Notes under the pieces: model-generated | Seen by the model: the letters and a program-made list of their open reading frames with translations, nothing else | Databases searched by the model: none | What the model was told of the DNA's origin: nothing | Assembly: GCF_019399895.1 (NCBI RefSeq) | Contig: NC_091869.1 | Coordinates: forward strand, 4,526,001-4,590,000 | Source of the DNA: Cardiocondyla obscurior | Lineage: Eukaryota; Arthropoda; Insecta; Hymenoptera; Formicidae | Length of the DNA: 64,000 nt | Direction: 5' to 3' | Position numbers and translations under genes: made by a program | Shown here: in pieces, positions 46,603-58,775 of the stretch | Layout: the number at the start of each line of letters is the position of its first letter | Position numbering within the stretch: position 1 is the stretch's first letter

Positions 46603-49490
46603 GTATGTATCGTCAAGGGCCTCATCAGCGTACCGCCGTATCGTAACGGACGCGCGCAAGGAGAACAGGGAGAGCCGGTGTGAGGGGGAGGGGACGGAGA
46701 CGAAGGGTACGGAGAGAGTTCAAGGTGCTCTGACGATCGGGACGGACACTTGAAGTTTTCCCGACCGACAGATGCGGAAGCCTGTAACCGCAGGGCCGTG
46801 CTAGTTTCTTCGAATCTCGAACGTAATATAACATTTTTTTTTTTTTTGTTTTTTATTCCACGGGATGCCATTTTGCGAGGAAAAAAAAAAAGCACTTGGG
46901 CGTATTTGATATAAATACGCGATATTTTATTCACGAAATTTTTTTATCGCGCTTTCGCGGTATAAAAATACGAACTTCCGAGATGTGTAGATATGGATTA
47001 CTAATGGACTGCATATTTTATGGTCAAATTGAACCGAGCGTTTTCGTGCAAAATTGAAATGTTGATAAAACGTAGACACGAATCTTTTATATTGCTAGTT
47101 CAATTTGTTAACAGACGGCAAAAATGTATAACTGCTGTTTATAATTGCAATTATTATAAATTCAAATGCAACGCTTGTGTTGCTTCGTGTCTTGTTGTGC
47201 GGTTTAATTAAAAATCGCTTTTAGGCGCAGCACGCTTTTTAGACATGCAACATTTTCCCGTATCTGTTTGTCTCCGGCAAACGAGTAGTTTACCGCAAAT
47301 TGGCGTTCTCTCTTTTTTTTTTATTTCTTTTTTTCTTTTTTTTAAGGCTTTTTAAATATTATTAAATAAATAAATATTAAAATTGATACGAGTATTGAAA
47401 TCAATTAAAATAATTTACTATTTGCCATTTTTGCCTGTCAGACTTTTAAATCTTTAAGTTATATTTATATTATATTTCGTTCGAGAAATACATAGTCCAG
47501 ATCTGAGGAATTAAATATACAAATTGTGCACAGCAATATATCAAACTTGATGACTCCGTGTTGCCGTAATACTTGTTAAACGCTGCTGTCACATTCGAGG
47601 ACGCAATTTAATAAAATGTAGCAACAGTTTAGAGATACAAAAATATATCTACAGCAATTTCTTCAAGTAATAGACATATACATACATATATATAGTCTGT
47701 TACCATTTTTCAAAATCGTCGTAATCGTCTTCAATTTTGTAAGAAATAATGCGAATACGTTGAGCAATTTATCATTTAATGATATTCGAGTAATCCGTCA
47801 TTTTTTCAAGAACAAAAAAAAATTACATGGGTATATATTCCGTACTCGTATCGATAATTTGGCTAAGAATATGTATTTATGTTTTTGGTGATTACATGCA
47901 TTTGGATATTTTCAGTTTTACTGTTAATCATACATATATACATAACTATGAATATAATTAGAGCAATGTCGTAATTTATCTAAATCGTTAATGCTTTTTT
48001 TTGTTTTTTTTTTTAATTTCAGTCCATTATGCTTTTTGTGACTATCATAAGTAATATTTATTTGTACGTAACACCTGTAGGACTAACCACCGCTTTGTTT
48101 CTTATTTTTACGCAATTGATGATATTTTTCAAGAGATCGTGAATTATCTGTGGAGAACTTTGAGACTGGTTCGTTCTTGCGCAAACAGGCTTGTTTTTCT
48201 CCCCTCATCCCTCTCCCTGAACTATTTGTTCAAATTTTGACCTTTTGAGATTTCTGTTTCTCTTTGGCGTGTAAATATAGTCTGGTATTTCCAATTCTAA
48301 CGTAATCGTACCTCGGCAATCAAAAAATATCGGAACGGGTTTGTGCTGAAACCGCTGGTACTGTCGTGATAGCTGCGACGTCCACAAATCACGTTTAGGG
48401 CTCTCGGCAAATTTCTGCGATTATAATTGCAAGACGTATCATAGAATTAACCAGTGAATGAATGTACAAAGCAGTTGGTCGATCAAAGCGTTTAAGAAAG
48501 TAGTAGAGAAATTCTGTGATTGAATTATTGAGTACACTCGTTCGCTTGTATTTAATTATTAGAATATTAATTCTTTTGTGATCGACTGTTTGTGAGGACA
48601 CCTTTATATATCTAATTTTTTTTTTTCTTTTTAAGAAATAATCGCTTAATAAAAATGATAACTTTCTGTATTCACGAATGGGGACGCGGACCAATCTTGC
48701 ATGCTGATCGGCGAAAGTCGGGGTGGAAACCTGCGTATTCACGCGAATTGCATGCGACACGGAAATATGCGGATGACCGTCGTTTTCCAGCTGAATGAAC
48801 TCGCAATTCGTCTCTGACGAAACTCGGGCGCGCGAACCGGCACGAAGGTGGTTTCTCCGTGGCAGTGCGATGTAAAAAGAAAAAAACTTAACCCTGTTCA
48901 GCCCTTAATGGACGGGTTGAATTAATGACGTAAGAGCGGGTCGGATTTGAGGAATCCGTACTTGTGTAAAATTTAAAAAAAAAATAATAACATGCTAATG
49001 TATATTTTTTCAAAAATTAATATTGTCTGTTTCGTGATAAATTTCATTTTAAAAAGAGTAATAATTCTCTTAAAGTTGAGAAAGGTATTGAACTTCGTTT
49101 TATGTTCGTCGAATCCGACCTGCTGGAATAATGTCCATTTTTATTAATGCACATTTGTTTTAATCTAATTTTAATCTATTCTTTTTTGAAACTTTAAAAA
49201 GTGAAAAATAATGAGATGAAGTTAAGTATCAATCAATTAGCTAACGCGTCTTCTTTGCCACGTGGCAGACAAACGTGGCGGACTTCTTTCCTTCGGCCTT
49301 TTCATCTACCTAAGTCTGCTCGGCTTATTTTACTTTTTTTATATATATTTTTATATTTTTTTCCTTTGGATAATTATATCTTCGCGCTAAATTCATATTT
49401 GTTGATTTCTATTGAACCTTCGTAGTCAACTTCAACTGGGCGATTTTCCGGCTCGACTCGGCCGTTACGAAATGACAATTTCATACCGTA
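46603..49490. other. Putative 5' intron of simj
   Basis: AT-rich with T-tracts (46832-46846, 47313-47342). No supported gene. One inverted pair, GGGTCGGATT near 48938 and AATCCGACC near 49114, could mark a decayed small element. Confidence 0.4.
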
Positions 49491-51471
49491 CGTGAGAAGT
49501 TGCGGATATCTACTTGCGCGTGCGGAAAGTTTAGAGACCCCTTCGTGCACGACGTCACGTGACGCCGCATGCCAACAAGCGTGGCAAGGAGCGGGAAATC
49601 TAAGACGAGTAGGCCTCCTTTTTTTTTTTTTTTTTTTTTTCCATCGCGTGGATAGAAGCCACGGAGAAGGGATCCACGTGCGACACGAGTGGCGTGGCGA
49701 AAAGGGCAACTTCTCGCGAGCGTGCGGATGCGGTATTCGGAGGACGCGCACGAGAGGTGCTATCGAATATCGGGCGGCGCGTTACCCTCGCGTGTTGCGC
49801 GAGGTGCGTAGCACACCCGGCGGACACCGAGGCACGCGCAAAGTGCCATCGCGGCGAGATAACGCGGATCCCACAATCCGCGGAGATTCTCGGGAAGCGT
49901 CGCGAGAAAAAAAAGGCGGGTCGCCGCCGAAAAAAATGTCGTACCGCGAGCCCTTCGCACCGGCGGCGGTAGCCGCCGCTGCAGCCGGCAGTGGGGACCC
50001 TGCCGTCGAAAAATCGATTTCCCGTAGGGCATAAGGGCGCGCGAGCGACCGGGAGGGCGACGGTGAGGGAGGGAGACACGTACGGAGACGAAATTCGGGA
50101 AAACCCGCAAGGGGTGCGAATGGGAGAAAGGGTGAACGCGAGGGAGGACAGGAGGAGCGATGGACCGATACGTCGAGAGAACAAGAGAGAGAGAGAAAGA
50201 GAGTGCGAGCGAACGAGCGAGGAAAATGAAGATGGAGGGAAAGAGAGAAATTGGTTTCTAGCCCGTTCCCGATGCGGCCGCGTGTGGGTGAGCGGCTAGC
50301 GTGCCGCGGTCGTAGTAGGGGTGAGAGGAGAAATAATTAATGTGCGACCATTCCTCTCCCCGCGCGAGCGCGCCGTGTACCCCGCCCCTCCCGTGCTCCC
50401 GCACTCACCCGCCTCTTCCCCTCCGGCCGCCGTGTCCCCCTCGGACGACCTACCTACTCCGCGGGTCTTGTACCGCTACGCTTAGCTGCCATTGTGTCGG
50501 GGACGCCACTTCCGAGGCATCAAATTTAATTCTTCAATTGCGAAGTGAGAGAACGAGGGAAAAGGGGCCGGGGAGGGAAAGAGGGACCGCGCGTCCGTGC
50601 GTGCACGCGCGCGCGCGTGCCCGTCTGTGCGAGTGTGTACGCGCACCGCCGAAAAGAAAAGCGGCGCGGCCGATTGCGTGAGTGATACTGCCGGCGATCC
50701 GGATCCCACCGACGTGGCCCGTAGTCGTTCACCAACGTCGTCGCCGTCGCAATTTCTCGTCCCGGTCACGGGGAGAGAAACGACGCAGGCGTTCCCCCGT
50801 CGTCGCGTCCCGTGTGCTCGTCCCATCGTCGCGCGGTTGCCCGATTCTCTTTAAACTCCCTGGAAGTTAGGTTAGGACAGTTACTTCCGCAGGTATTGGC
50901 CGATCGCCCACCCCGTTCTCCCCCTCCTCGTCTCGCTGTCTTTCTTTCTCCGACCCCCGCTCTCCTCGCCCCGCGCGTCTTCACGCTGGTGGCGTCGTCT
51001 CCCGTCACGGATGTTCCTCGGGTTCGCGCGTCGACGTCGACGTCGTCGTCTCCGTCGCTGCTGTACGAGAGACCCCGCCGTACCGCTGGCCTGTTGCCGT
51101 CCGTGCCGCGTTCACGTCTACGCGACGATCTCACAATCGCCGGAGGATCTTCGAGGATCCATCGGGCGCGTCGTACCGCGGGGACGGCGGCCGCGTACCC
51201 AAGAATGCGCGCAGGAGAGATTCGGTAACCCAGTTGTGTTGTGTGCCAGCGCGAGCGGCGCGCGTGTGCGTGCGCGTGTTCCGCGTACCGTACAGCCCCG
51301 GTGTTTTACGCGCGAGATTAACGTCGCGGTCACATCCTCGCAGCGCGCGTTTTCAAACGGCGTGGTGTAACGCGATACTCCCCCCCTGTACCCTTCCCTT
51401 TGCCCCTTCCGAGCGAAATGTCTCCGTGCCCCTGGTCGATTTTAACTTGACGCGTGTATTTGTAATTGCAG
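49491..51471 (+). promoter_or_regulatory. CpG-rich upstream region and alternative 5'UTR/promoter of simj
   Basis: Nearly 2 kb of GC-rich, CpG-dense sequence directly before the simj coding exon, ending in acceptor TTGTAATTGCAG at 51460-51471. Open frames on both strands (up to ~190 codons) are Arg/Ala/Pro-rich and mutually overlapping, as expected of GC-rich DNA. A short ATG frame of 32 codons (49936-50034) could be a uORF. The start and splicing of the UTR are unresolved. Confidence 0.45.
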
Positions 51472-51490
51472 AGTGACCACGGTCGAAAAA

Positions 51491-54400
51491 ATGGAGGCCA
51501 TGGATGTGGACGGAGATGCGGTGGTGGACTTGAGCATCAGGTAAAGTGCCACATGTCTGTGGTTGTTATACTAATAATTATAATGAAAAATGGTGAAGTA
51601 GCAATAACGTGCGCTTGTTTCCTGTTTGTATTCCGACTTCAAATTGCTAGCTTTTAAATGTTAAAATAGGGGACAATATATACAATGGTAATTAATGATA
51701 ATGCTACCTTCTATCCAAGCGAGTTTCTTATCAGTATTAGTTTCTTATCGCCGTGTGATGGATAGAGAAGTAGGTTGTTGTTACTTTTTTAGCTTAACAC
51801 ATACTTGAACATTTAAAATGGTTGAATTTTTAAGTGTCATCAATTCGTCTAACATTTATGCGATAGATTCTTTAATTCTTTTTAATATCTGTTTTTTTTC
51901 AGTAGCAGTGGTAGGCGCAATTCCCCGTCTCTGTCTGTGAATTCCAGTGACATCCCTTTAGACTTGGGTCTTCATTTTTCCACTGGTTCCAATTTAGAGA
52001 ACAATTTGCCAGAGGCACGTAATATACAGAACGCTGCCCGTGGCATCTTGGCACCTAAACGATCGCATGGGGACGAACGTAAACCACGTCGTAATCTTAG
52101 ACCTAGAATTGAAAGGAGCTATGCTGAGAGTCCTGATGAACCTAGGATGAATGGATATCTAAATGGAAATGCATCAGACAGTGATGAAGGTTGTTACGAA
52201 CTTTTTTTTACTTTATTGCTAAAAGTACGGTATAATTTATGACTGCTAGAATATTGTATTTCATTATGCTAAATGTTTAAACAGGTGACATGCCTCCAAT
52301 GTTGCCAATCAAGGAACTGTCATCTGATGAGTTGGCTGAACGCGAAAGAATGCTTAGAAAGTATAAAGAGGAGCTCAAATCAGAGGAAATGAAATTAGTG
52401 CTTTTGAAGAAGTTGCGTCAATCTCAACAACTGAAAGAGAACATTGCAGCAGCACCTAAGGTTCTTAGCAAGTTGCCACCACCAGTAACGGCGCAGCAGG
52501 TGCCTCATAGGTAAAACTTTGCAATAATATCGTTTTTTTAAGATGCAATTTTTGTACGTTTTATTTTAAGTCAAAATAAATGCCATTTTTTTTTATTACA
52601 GAGCTGGGAAAGCGCCTCCACCTTTACTTAAGGGTCAACCTGCACCGAGCAGAAGTAGTAGTCTACATGCTCCACCACCTGGCATGGTACTACCTCCTAC
52701 TGCCGGTCGAAATGCCATTCCAAGCACAGGGATGCCTCCAAACATGGTGATACCGCAACCACCACATCCTAGAGGAAGGCCACCCAGTGTAGCGTCGGCA
52801 ACTGTTTCGAGTTATCATGCGCCAACGGACAGAACGGAAAGGTCTACAAAGGATCCAACACCAGCCCCCGCGCATCAAGTAAGTAAGGTATATCATCACA
52901 TTTTATTATTTTTCTTATAAACTACGTAGTTATAACTTTAGATTACGTAAATATTAAGAATTTATCAATAAGGTTATTAGAGATCCTTTATTGCATAAAT
53001 TTAACATAATTATTGCATAATCTAACACTTTCACCGCTAATACATTACTACTGATCGCTGTGATACATTACAAGCGGTCATTGCGTGAACATAGAGCCGG
53101 CCGTGAAAGTGTTAAATGATTCTCTAATTGTGAACAATGTATGTAATTCATTATTGGATTTTTCTAAACACAAAGCTGCTTGCTGGATCGCAAGAAAATA
53201 AAACCACCGCATCCTTAAGCACACCTGTAAATTCGGAACAGGTATATTTGTTTACCGATCAATGTAATGTTTCTTTTATTTATATCTTGTAAAAGCTTTT
53301 TTTTTTATTGATTACGATGTTTTAATAAAGCTTTATTTTTTAAGCTTTTTATTTTTAACGATTTTTGATTTTGTGAAGCTATATAAAAAAAATTAATATT
53401 AGTTTTTATTAATGCACAGCATGACATGCGCCATTGCTGAGCTTTTACTAATGTATCGATTTTTTAATGTAATTACACACACACCCACACGAAGAGAGAA
53501 AGAAAAATAATATATAAATATTGCATAAGCAATATATCATGTTTTAATTTTATTTTGCATGCAGTTATTAAATTTATATTTTAGTATTAATTCGTATATG
53601 AATAATACAAACATGTATTACATGCATATGAAAGTAAATTATCTTTAAATTATTTCTTATTATAATTGTTATATTCTATTGTTTATTTAAGAGATTTATC
53701 TTTTGTGTTATGGGGATATTAAACAGTAATAAAAAATTCATTACATCGACCAATATCTATTTTATTTTTTTAATAATGCAGGAGAGATCATCACGAGAAG
53801 AGACACCTGCTCAACGTCAAGCAGCTGCCAAAATGGCCCTAAGAAAGCAGCTCGAGAAAACATTATTGCAAATACCACCTCCGAAACCGCCACCTCCGGA
53901 AATGCATTTTGTACCGAATCCCTCCAATACCGAATTCATATATTTGGTTGGATTGGAGCATGTGGTCGATTTTATAACGAAGGAACCGGCTATACCACCA
54001 CCTCCTGAACCATTCGAGTGCTCACAATGCAAAACTGATTTCACTCCTGTTTGGAAATGGGAAAAACCTATGCCTGGCGGTAAAAAGGATAGTCCTAGAG
54101 GGCAACATGCGACTTTCCAACGGCCATCAGCGGGTCGTGATCCAAGAGTCATATGTGAACATTGCGTAACCACTAACGTGAAGAAAGCGTTGAAAGCAGA
54201 GCATACTAACAGGTAGGTTTTTACGTACATATTAAAATGTGAATAATATAAATTTTTATTTTGTAAATTTTTATAAATCGTAATAGCTATAAGTTAACTA
54301 TTACGTAAAAAATATGATTAATGTTGTGTTTGATGGATTTTATATCGGATTACAGATTAAAAACTGCTTTCGTCAAAGCGCTACAGCAAGAGCAGGAGAT

Positions 54401-54992
54401 AGAGCAAAGGTTAGCACAAGCGGCATGTCCGAGTCCAGATCCTCCAGCTCCGAAACCAGTTCCTAAGGCAGCGACTCCTACTAGAAGAGTGGCTACACCG
54501 CCTGCGCCTCCGCCGCAGGTACCGCCGGCACCTACGTTGACGCCGACACCCCCCGCGCCAAAACTACAAGAGCATCCCTTGGTGAAATTAGCCGAAAGCG
54601 GGAAGTTTAGTCCGCATCATGCAGCTGCTGCGGCAGCCTTGCAACAACAATTGCTCAGAGGTGAGCAAACTCATATATCATATCCGTAAAATCTTGAGTA
54701 AAATTTAATTTTTTTTAACTTATTTTTTATTGTTTCAGAATTGACAAAAAATCCAGTACCCGGTTTACCACCGCACCAACCTCTTCCTGCTCACATGATG
54801 CCGCATTTTACCTCGATATTGTATCCCTATCAATTAGCGATGGCTGCCGGTGGTAAAGGCCTCGTAGAATTACAACGACAAGCGGCGGATCTTCAACGTC
54901 AATATCTGTTAGACATGATTCCGTCGCAAGCATCTCAGGCACAAGGTAATCAAGCGCCACCGAGAGCCCATCCGCATAACTGGAAAACGTAA
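51491..54992 (+). CDS. simj: Transcriptional repressor p66 / simjang, NuRD subunit (GATAD2 family)
   Basis: Eight coding exons: 51491-51540, 51903-52189, 52285-52510, 52602-52878, 53176-53241, 53782-54212, 54356-54660, 54739-54992. Phase-consistent, 631 residues. ATG at 51491 (MEAMDVDGD) is the first in-frame one after the acceptor. Conserved region 1 is a charged coiled coil at ~121-165 (ELSSDELAERERMLRKYKEE), the segment that binds MBD2/3 in the NuRD complex. The middle is Pro-rich. Conserved region 2 holds a GATA-type zinc finger with Cys 382/385 (FECSQC) and Cys 427/430 (CEHC), followed by the family helix VKKALKAEHTNRLKTAFVKAL. It works in the nucleus in chromatin remodelling and histone deacetylation. 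The 22-codon exon at 53176-53241 is in phase 0 on both sides and could be skipped without a frameshift. The donor at 52190 is GTTGTT, weaker than its neighbours. Confidence 0.93.
53023..53114. mobile_element. Small MITE-like element in a simj intron
   Basis: A ~92-bp block is bounded by TAACACTTTCAC (53023-53034) and its perfect inverted copy GTGAAAGTGTTA (53103-53114). TTAA-like ends suggest a piggyBac-type non-autonomous element. No coding capacity. Confidence 0.45.
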
Positions 54993-55029
54993 CCGGACGC
55001 ATTTAAGGGATAATGTAGCGGTAAATGCG

Positions 55030-55802
55030 AATAAACAGTGTGAACGTGTATAACAAAATATGGAAGTTAAGGAAGATCTAGTAAAGTGTGCAGTCGTAAT
55101 TCTGTGCGCCTGAATGTTACACTTTGCCAATCGCAACATTAGTGTCTCAGTTAAGGTGAAGCTCAACTTGAAGTACGTCAGAAGATTGACATTCGTTAGT
55201 ATTGTATAAAAAGTAATTAATCGTTGTGAATATGTCAATTGACGTGTATGTTTACGACTTTATTGTTATCTAAGGGGTAAAGGTTTTATTTCCGTCACAC
55301 TGAAACATGCACTCAACATACGTATGAGTTGGGATACAGAATCGTGTTGTGTCTAAGTGATTAATTCATTGTTTAGTGGAGATCAATTGAACTCTCCCGA
55401 ATTGGAAATGTTGTTCATTTCCTTTTTTCCAATATTTCCTCGTACATATACGCCTTATTATTTCGTTAACGTGCCGTTAACGTTGTCCACAACTGATATA
55501 TAAACATAATAATTAATTTAAGTGTATTGACAAGCATATTATAACATTAAATGCAATTGCTTGGAGTATAAACACCGAGTTGCCTAACTAGGCGCGAGTG
55601 AGTGATCACGCTATCATTTGCTATTTGTTCTTTTTTGGTGTCGTATATCTTGGCTCTTTTGTCATTGTATAATATTAATCAAATTAGATCGTCTACTTAC
55701 GCATATACATTTGTATAAAATTTTTATTTTATGTCAAGTTTTTTTTTTGTTTTTTTTTCTTGATCTACTTTTTGTTTGTAAGGGAATATCTAATATAATA
55801 AA
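55030..55802 (+). terminator. simj polyadenylation signals
   Basis: AATAAA at 55030-55035, 38 bases after the stop codon, and again at 55797-55802. Either could end the transcript; T-rich sequence precedes the second. Confidence 0.4.
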
Positions 55803-58775
55803 ACGAAAAATTAAAGTGCTCGCTCACTCGCGTGATGATATTGTAAGTTAGACAACTCTATTATACAACATAATATAAAGAACCAAATAGACATTTACAA
55901 GGCACTAAATAAATCAATAATAAGTGTAAAATGACTGCGAATCGGATTATTAACAATAATAGGGATAATCGCGGAAGGAAAGGCACGAGTGTAAGACGAG
56001 GTAACGAAGTTGATGGAAAGGATCTTTTTAGGCCCTTAGATAGTTAAGACGATTTTTGCCGCTGATTCCAACGAGTCTTGCGATCATCGGCAGTACCTGT
56101 ACTATGTGTATATCTCATTATTTTCTCCGAACTGTATTTTTAAGGCGAGTTTAACGCAAGATAGAACTATAGCATACGAGGAAAAAGAAAAAAAAAAAAT
56201 GACGTTTGTAAGAAAGCGAGTATGAGTGACGATAAGCCAGCACATGTGAGACGTAGAGCAATCTTTTTCTCTCTCAACATACGGCGGAGTATGCATCGGC
56301 GAGTTTCTAACAGAGAGGCAACACGAGTGTTATTCGCGCACAATTATGATTTTTTTGTGCGACGTTAAGTCGTACGTTAAAGTCGGGCTCGTGTCACACG
56401 TACTCGGTCGATGTATACACGACTTAACTTGAACTGTTCTTGTACGTTAAAAACGAGACTCAGCTGAATCTGCAATGGTAATCGGGATTCGAGTGAACGC
56501 AGCGCGATTAATTTCATGTCACATTCGATGTAAAAGTATTTAAAGAAACTTACTAGAGGAGATACGTAATCGAGATTTTTGCGAATTGTTACAACACGGC
56601 GACCGCCGGATTTTTACGACGTCCTCTACGAGTCTGCACTTGAACGAGTTAAAAAGTATCCGGCACTTGTCCCCAATAATACCAGTCCTTCCCTCCCCTA
56701 CCCTCTTTCTCCTCCACTAATAGTCTGATTTAATTAATTCCGGGCTAACCGATCTTGGTCTCATACATTTCCGAATCAATTAAATATATAGTACTATAGT
56801 CTTGATATATTTCTCGGTATATGATACAACTTAATAAACTAAAATAGCGCATAATCATCTCTCTTTGTACTACGTGATAGATTTTGAACTCGTACTTGAT
56901 ATACATGTACACCATAATAAGTCTACGATCGCATAATAGATCAAGATCTGTGTTTTTTGTGTAAGAGAAAACATAATAATATGTCGTCAACTAATTACCG
57001 TCATCGGGGCACTACCGTCGTCGTCGTCGTCGTTATCCTAAGATGAGATCCAGGAGCGAAATAGAATGAGAACATGAAAGAGGAGAGATTTTAAAAAGCG
57101 TACTTCCCCGAAAAAAATAAAATTGAGCAATATTTTGTCCAATTGTGACAATTATAAGGTTATTTCCAAGTTGTTTAATGTTTAAAAAATTCTTTAAGGT
57201 AATTATATTAAAAGTAATTATAATTTTTTAATGTATATTAATGAAGTAGTTTAATTTGCTTCATAATTAGTTTCTTCATTACTTATTAGATTAATTTAAG
57301 ACATTAGAAATGAACAAAATTTGTGAAATTAACGAAAATTGCCCTATTTCCCTTTTAAAACTACTTGGAGATAATCTTATTCATTCCGCAATCGTTTGCG
57401 ATATTTTACATTACAAACGAAAGAATCAATGTAGAAATTGAAATTTGTTTCTCCAATATAAACGGATATATGGGCTATTATTATATCGAATATATATATA
57501 TTCGATATAAATAACATAAATACAATTGCTATTTTATTTTATTTTTTACAAAATTAATGGCGCACAGATGTGCCTGATGTATGGACTCTTGGAATTTACG
57601 CCGATTCGGTAAAAAGCAAATTATCATTATCATCATCACCATCATCGTCATCATCCGCAAATAGATTAACCACATTCGATAACCAGATCGCGTTTCGTTT
57701 CTCACACATAAAGAAAAAAAAAAAAAAAAAAAAAAAAAAGAATACGTTTCTTTCTACTTTTCTTTTCTAGTCTTGTCTCTCTTTAATCTCTGTGTGGTGC
57801 TGTTAGCAATTAAGCACTTTCCAAGTGCGAGAGAATTTTATATCCTAAAAATAAAAAAGGGAACTCTCTTTTCGCTACACGACAGAAACGAGGGATGGCG
57901 AATATTTAACAGAACTAGAATTCTAAGGCGTTCGCAAAAATGCAAGAAAAAATGAAAAATATACGAGTCGATTTTGACCGTTTGTTTTACGGGGGACACA
58001 AACATTTTACGATTATGAAGATTACTGTTAAAGACTGTGTGAAGTGCGCACATTTTTTATTTTGTCAAAGAAAAAAAAAGAAAGTTGCGAAATTCATATA
58101 CTGATCTCGGAACATCTGTCTACATGGAAAGCATTGTCCCCACACACGATTTATAGAATTAGTGGATAAATAAAGATTACCGAATACTCTGGAAACTATA
58201 CGAATAAAGCTTACCAATGATTGTATTAAAAGGTGATAATTATTTATCTTTTGTAATAGTTTCGTTCTTCTTTCTTTTGAATTAATATCTGCGATTTTTG
58301 TTCATATCGGTAATTAATCTATTTATATCGGCGAATCCAAAATTATGTGTGTTTTGTTTATAGTTTCTTAATTATTCAATGTCTTGCCAAGGATTAATAA
58401 AATGCTGGTGGTATATAAACTTATGTATTTGTAAGTGTATGGATAAAAATGTACAAATTCACTGATTTACATTTATACATCAAGATCTCGATTTGTAAAT
58501 TCATAAATCTAAAAGTTTTATTTCTTTCAAAGACGCTTTCAAAGTCTGAATGTAGTTAGTGGTCAAGATTCAGACTAACACGATAAATATAAATTATGGT
58601 AAGCTTGCAGAAGCGTTCTCTGTCATAGCAATAAAAACTTTAACAAGTTCGGCGAAGATGATCCAGTCGAGTACTTCTGCCTCATCGGAACATCAACGAT
58701 CGTCATAGTAAGCCAATTATCACAGGTGAGAGTCATCGCCAAAAGGATCTTAGTTGATTAATTCCTTTCTCATTT
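55803..58775. other. Intergenic DNA between convergent simj and the cysteine-rich peptide gene
   Basis: No gene is supported. Contains an (ATC)n-rich stretch (57620-57660), an A-tract (57717-57740), and a 30-bp perfect AT-rich palindrome at 57481-57510. Confidence 0.55.

Noticed and set aside
49492..50184. 180- and 194-codon ORFs on opposite strands
   Set aside because: Mutually antisense, Arg/Ala/Pro-rich, within the CpG island upstream of simj; fewer stop codons are expected at this GC content.
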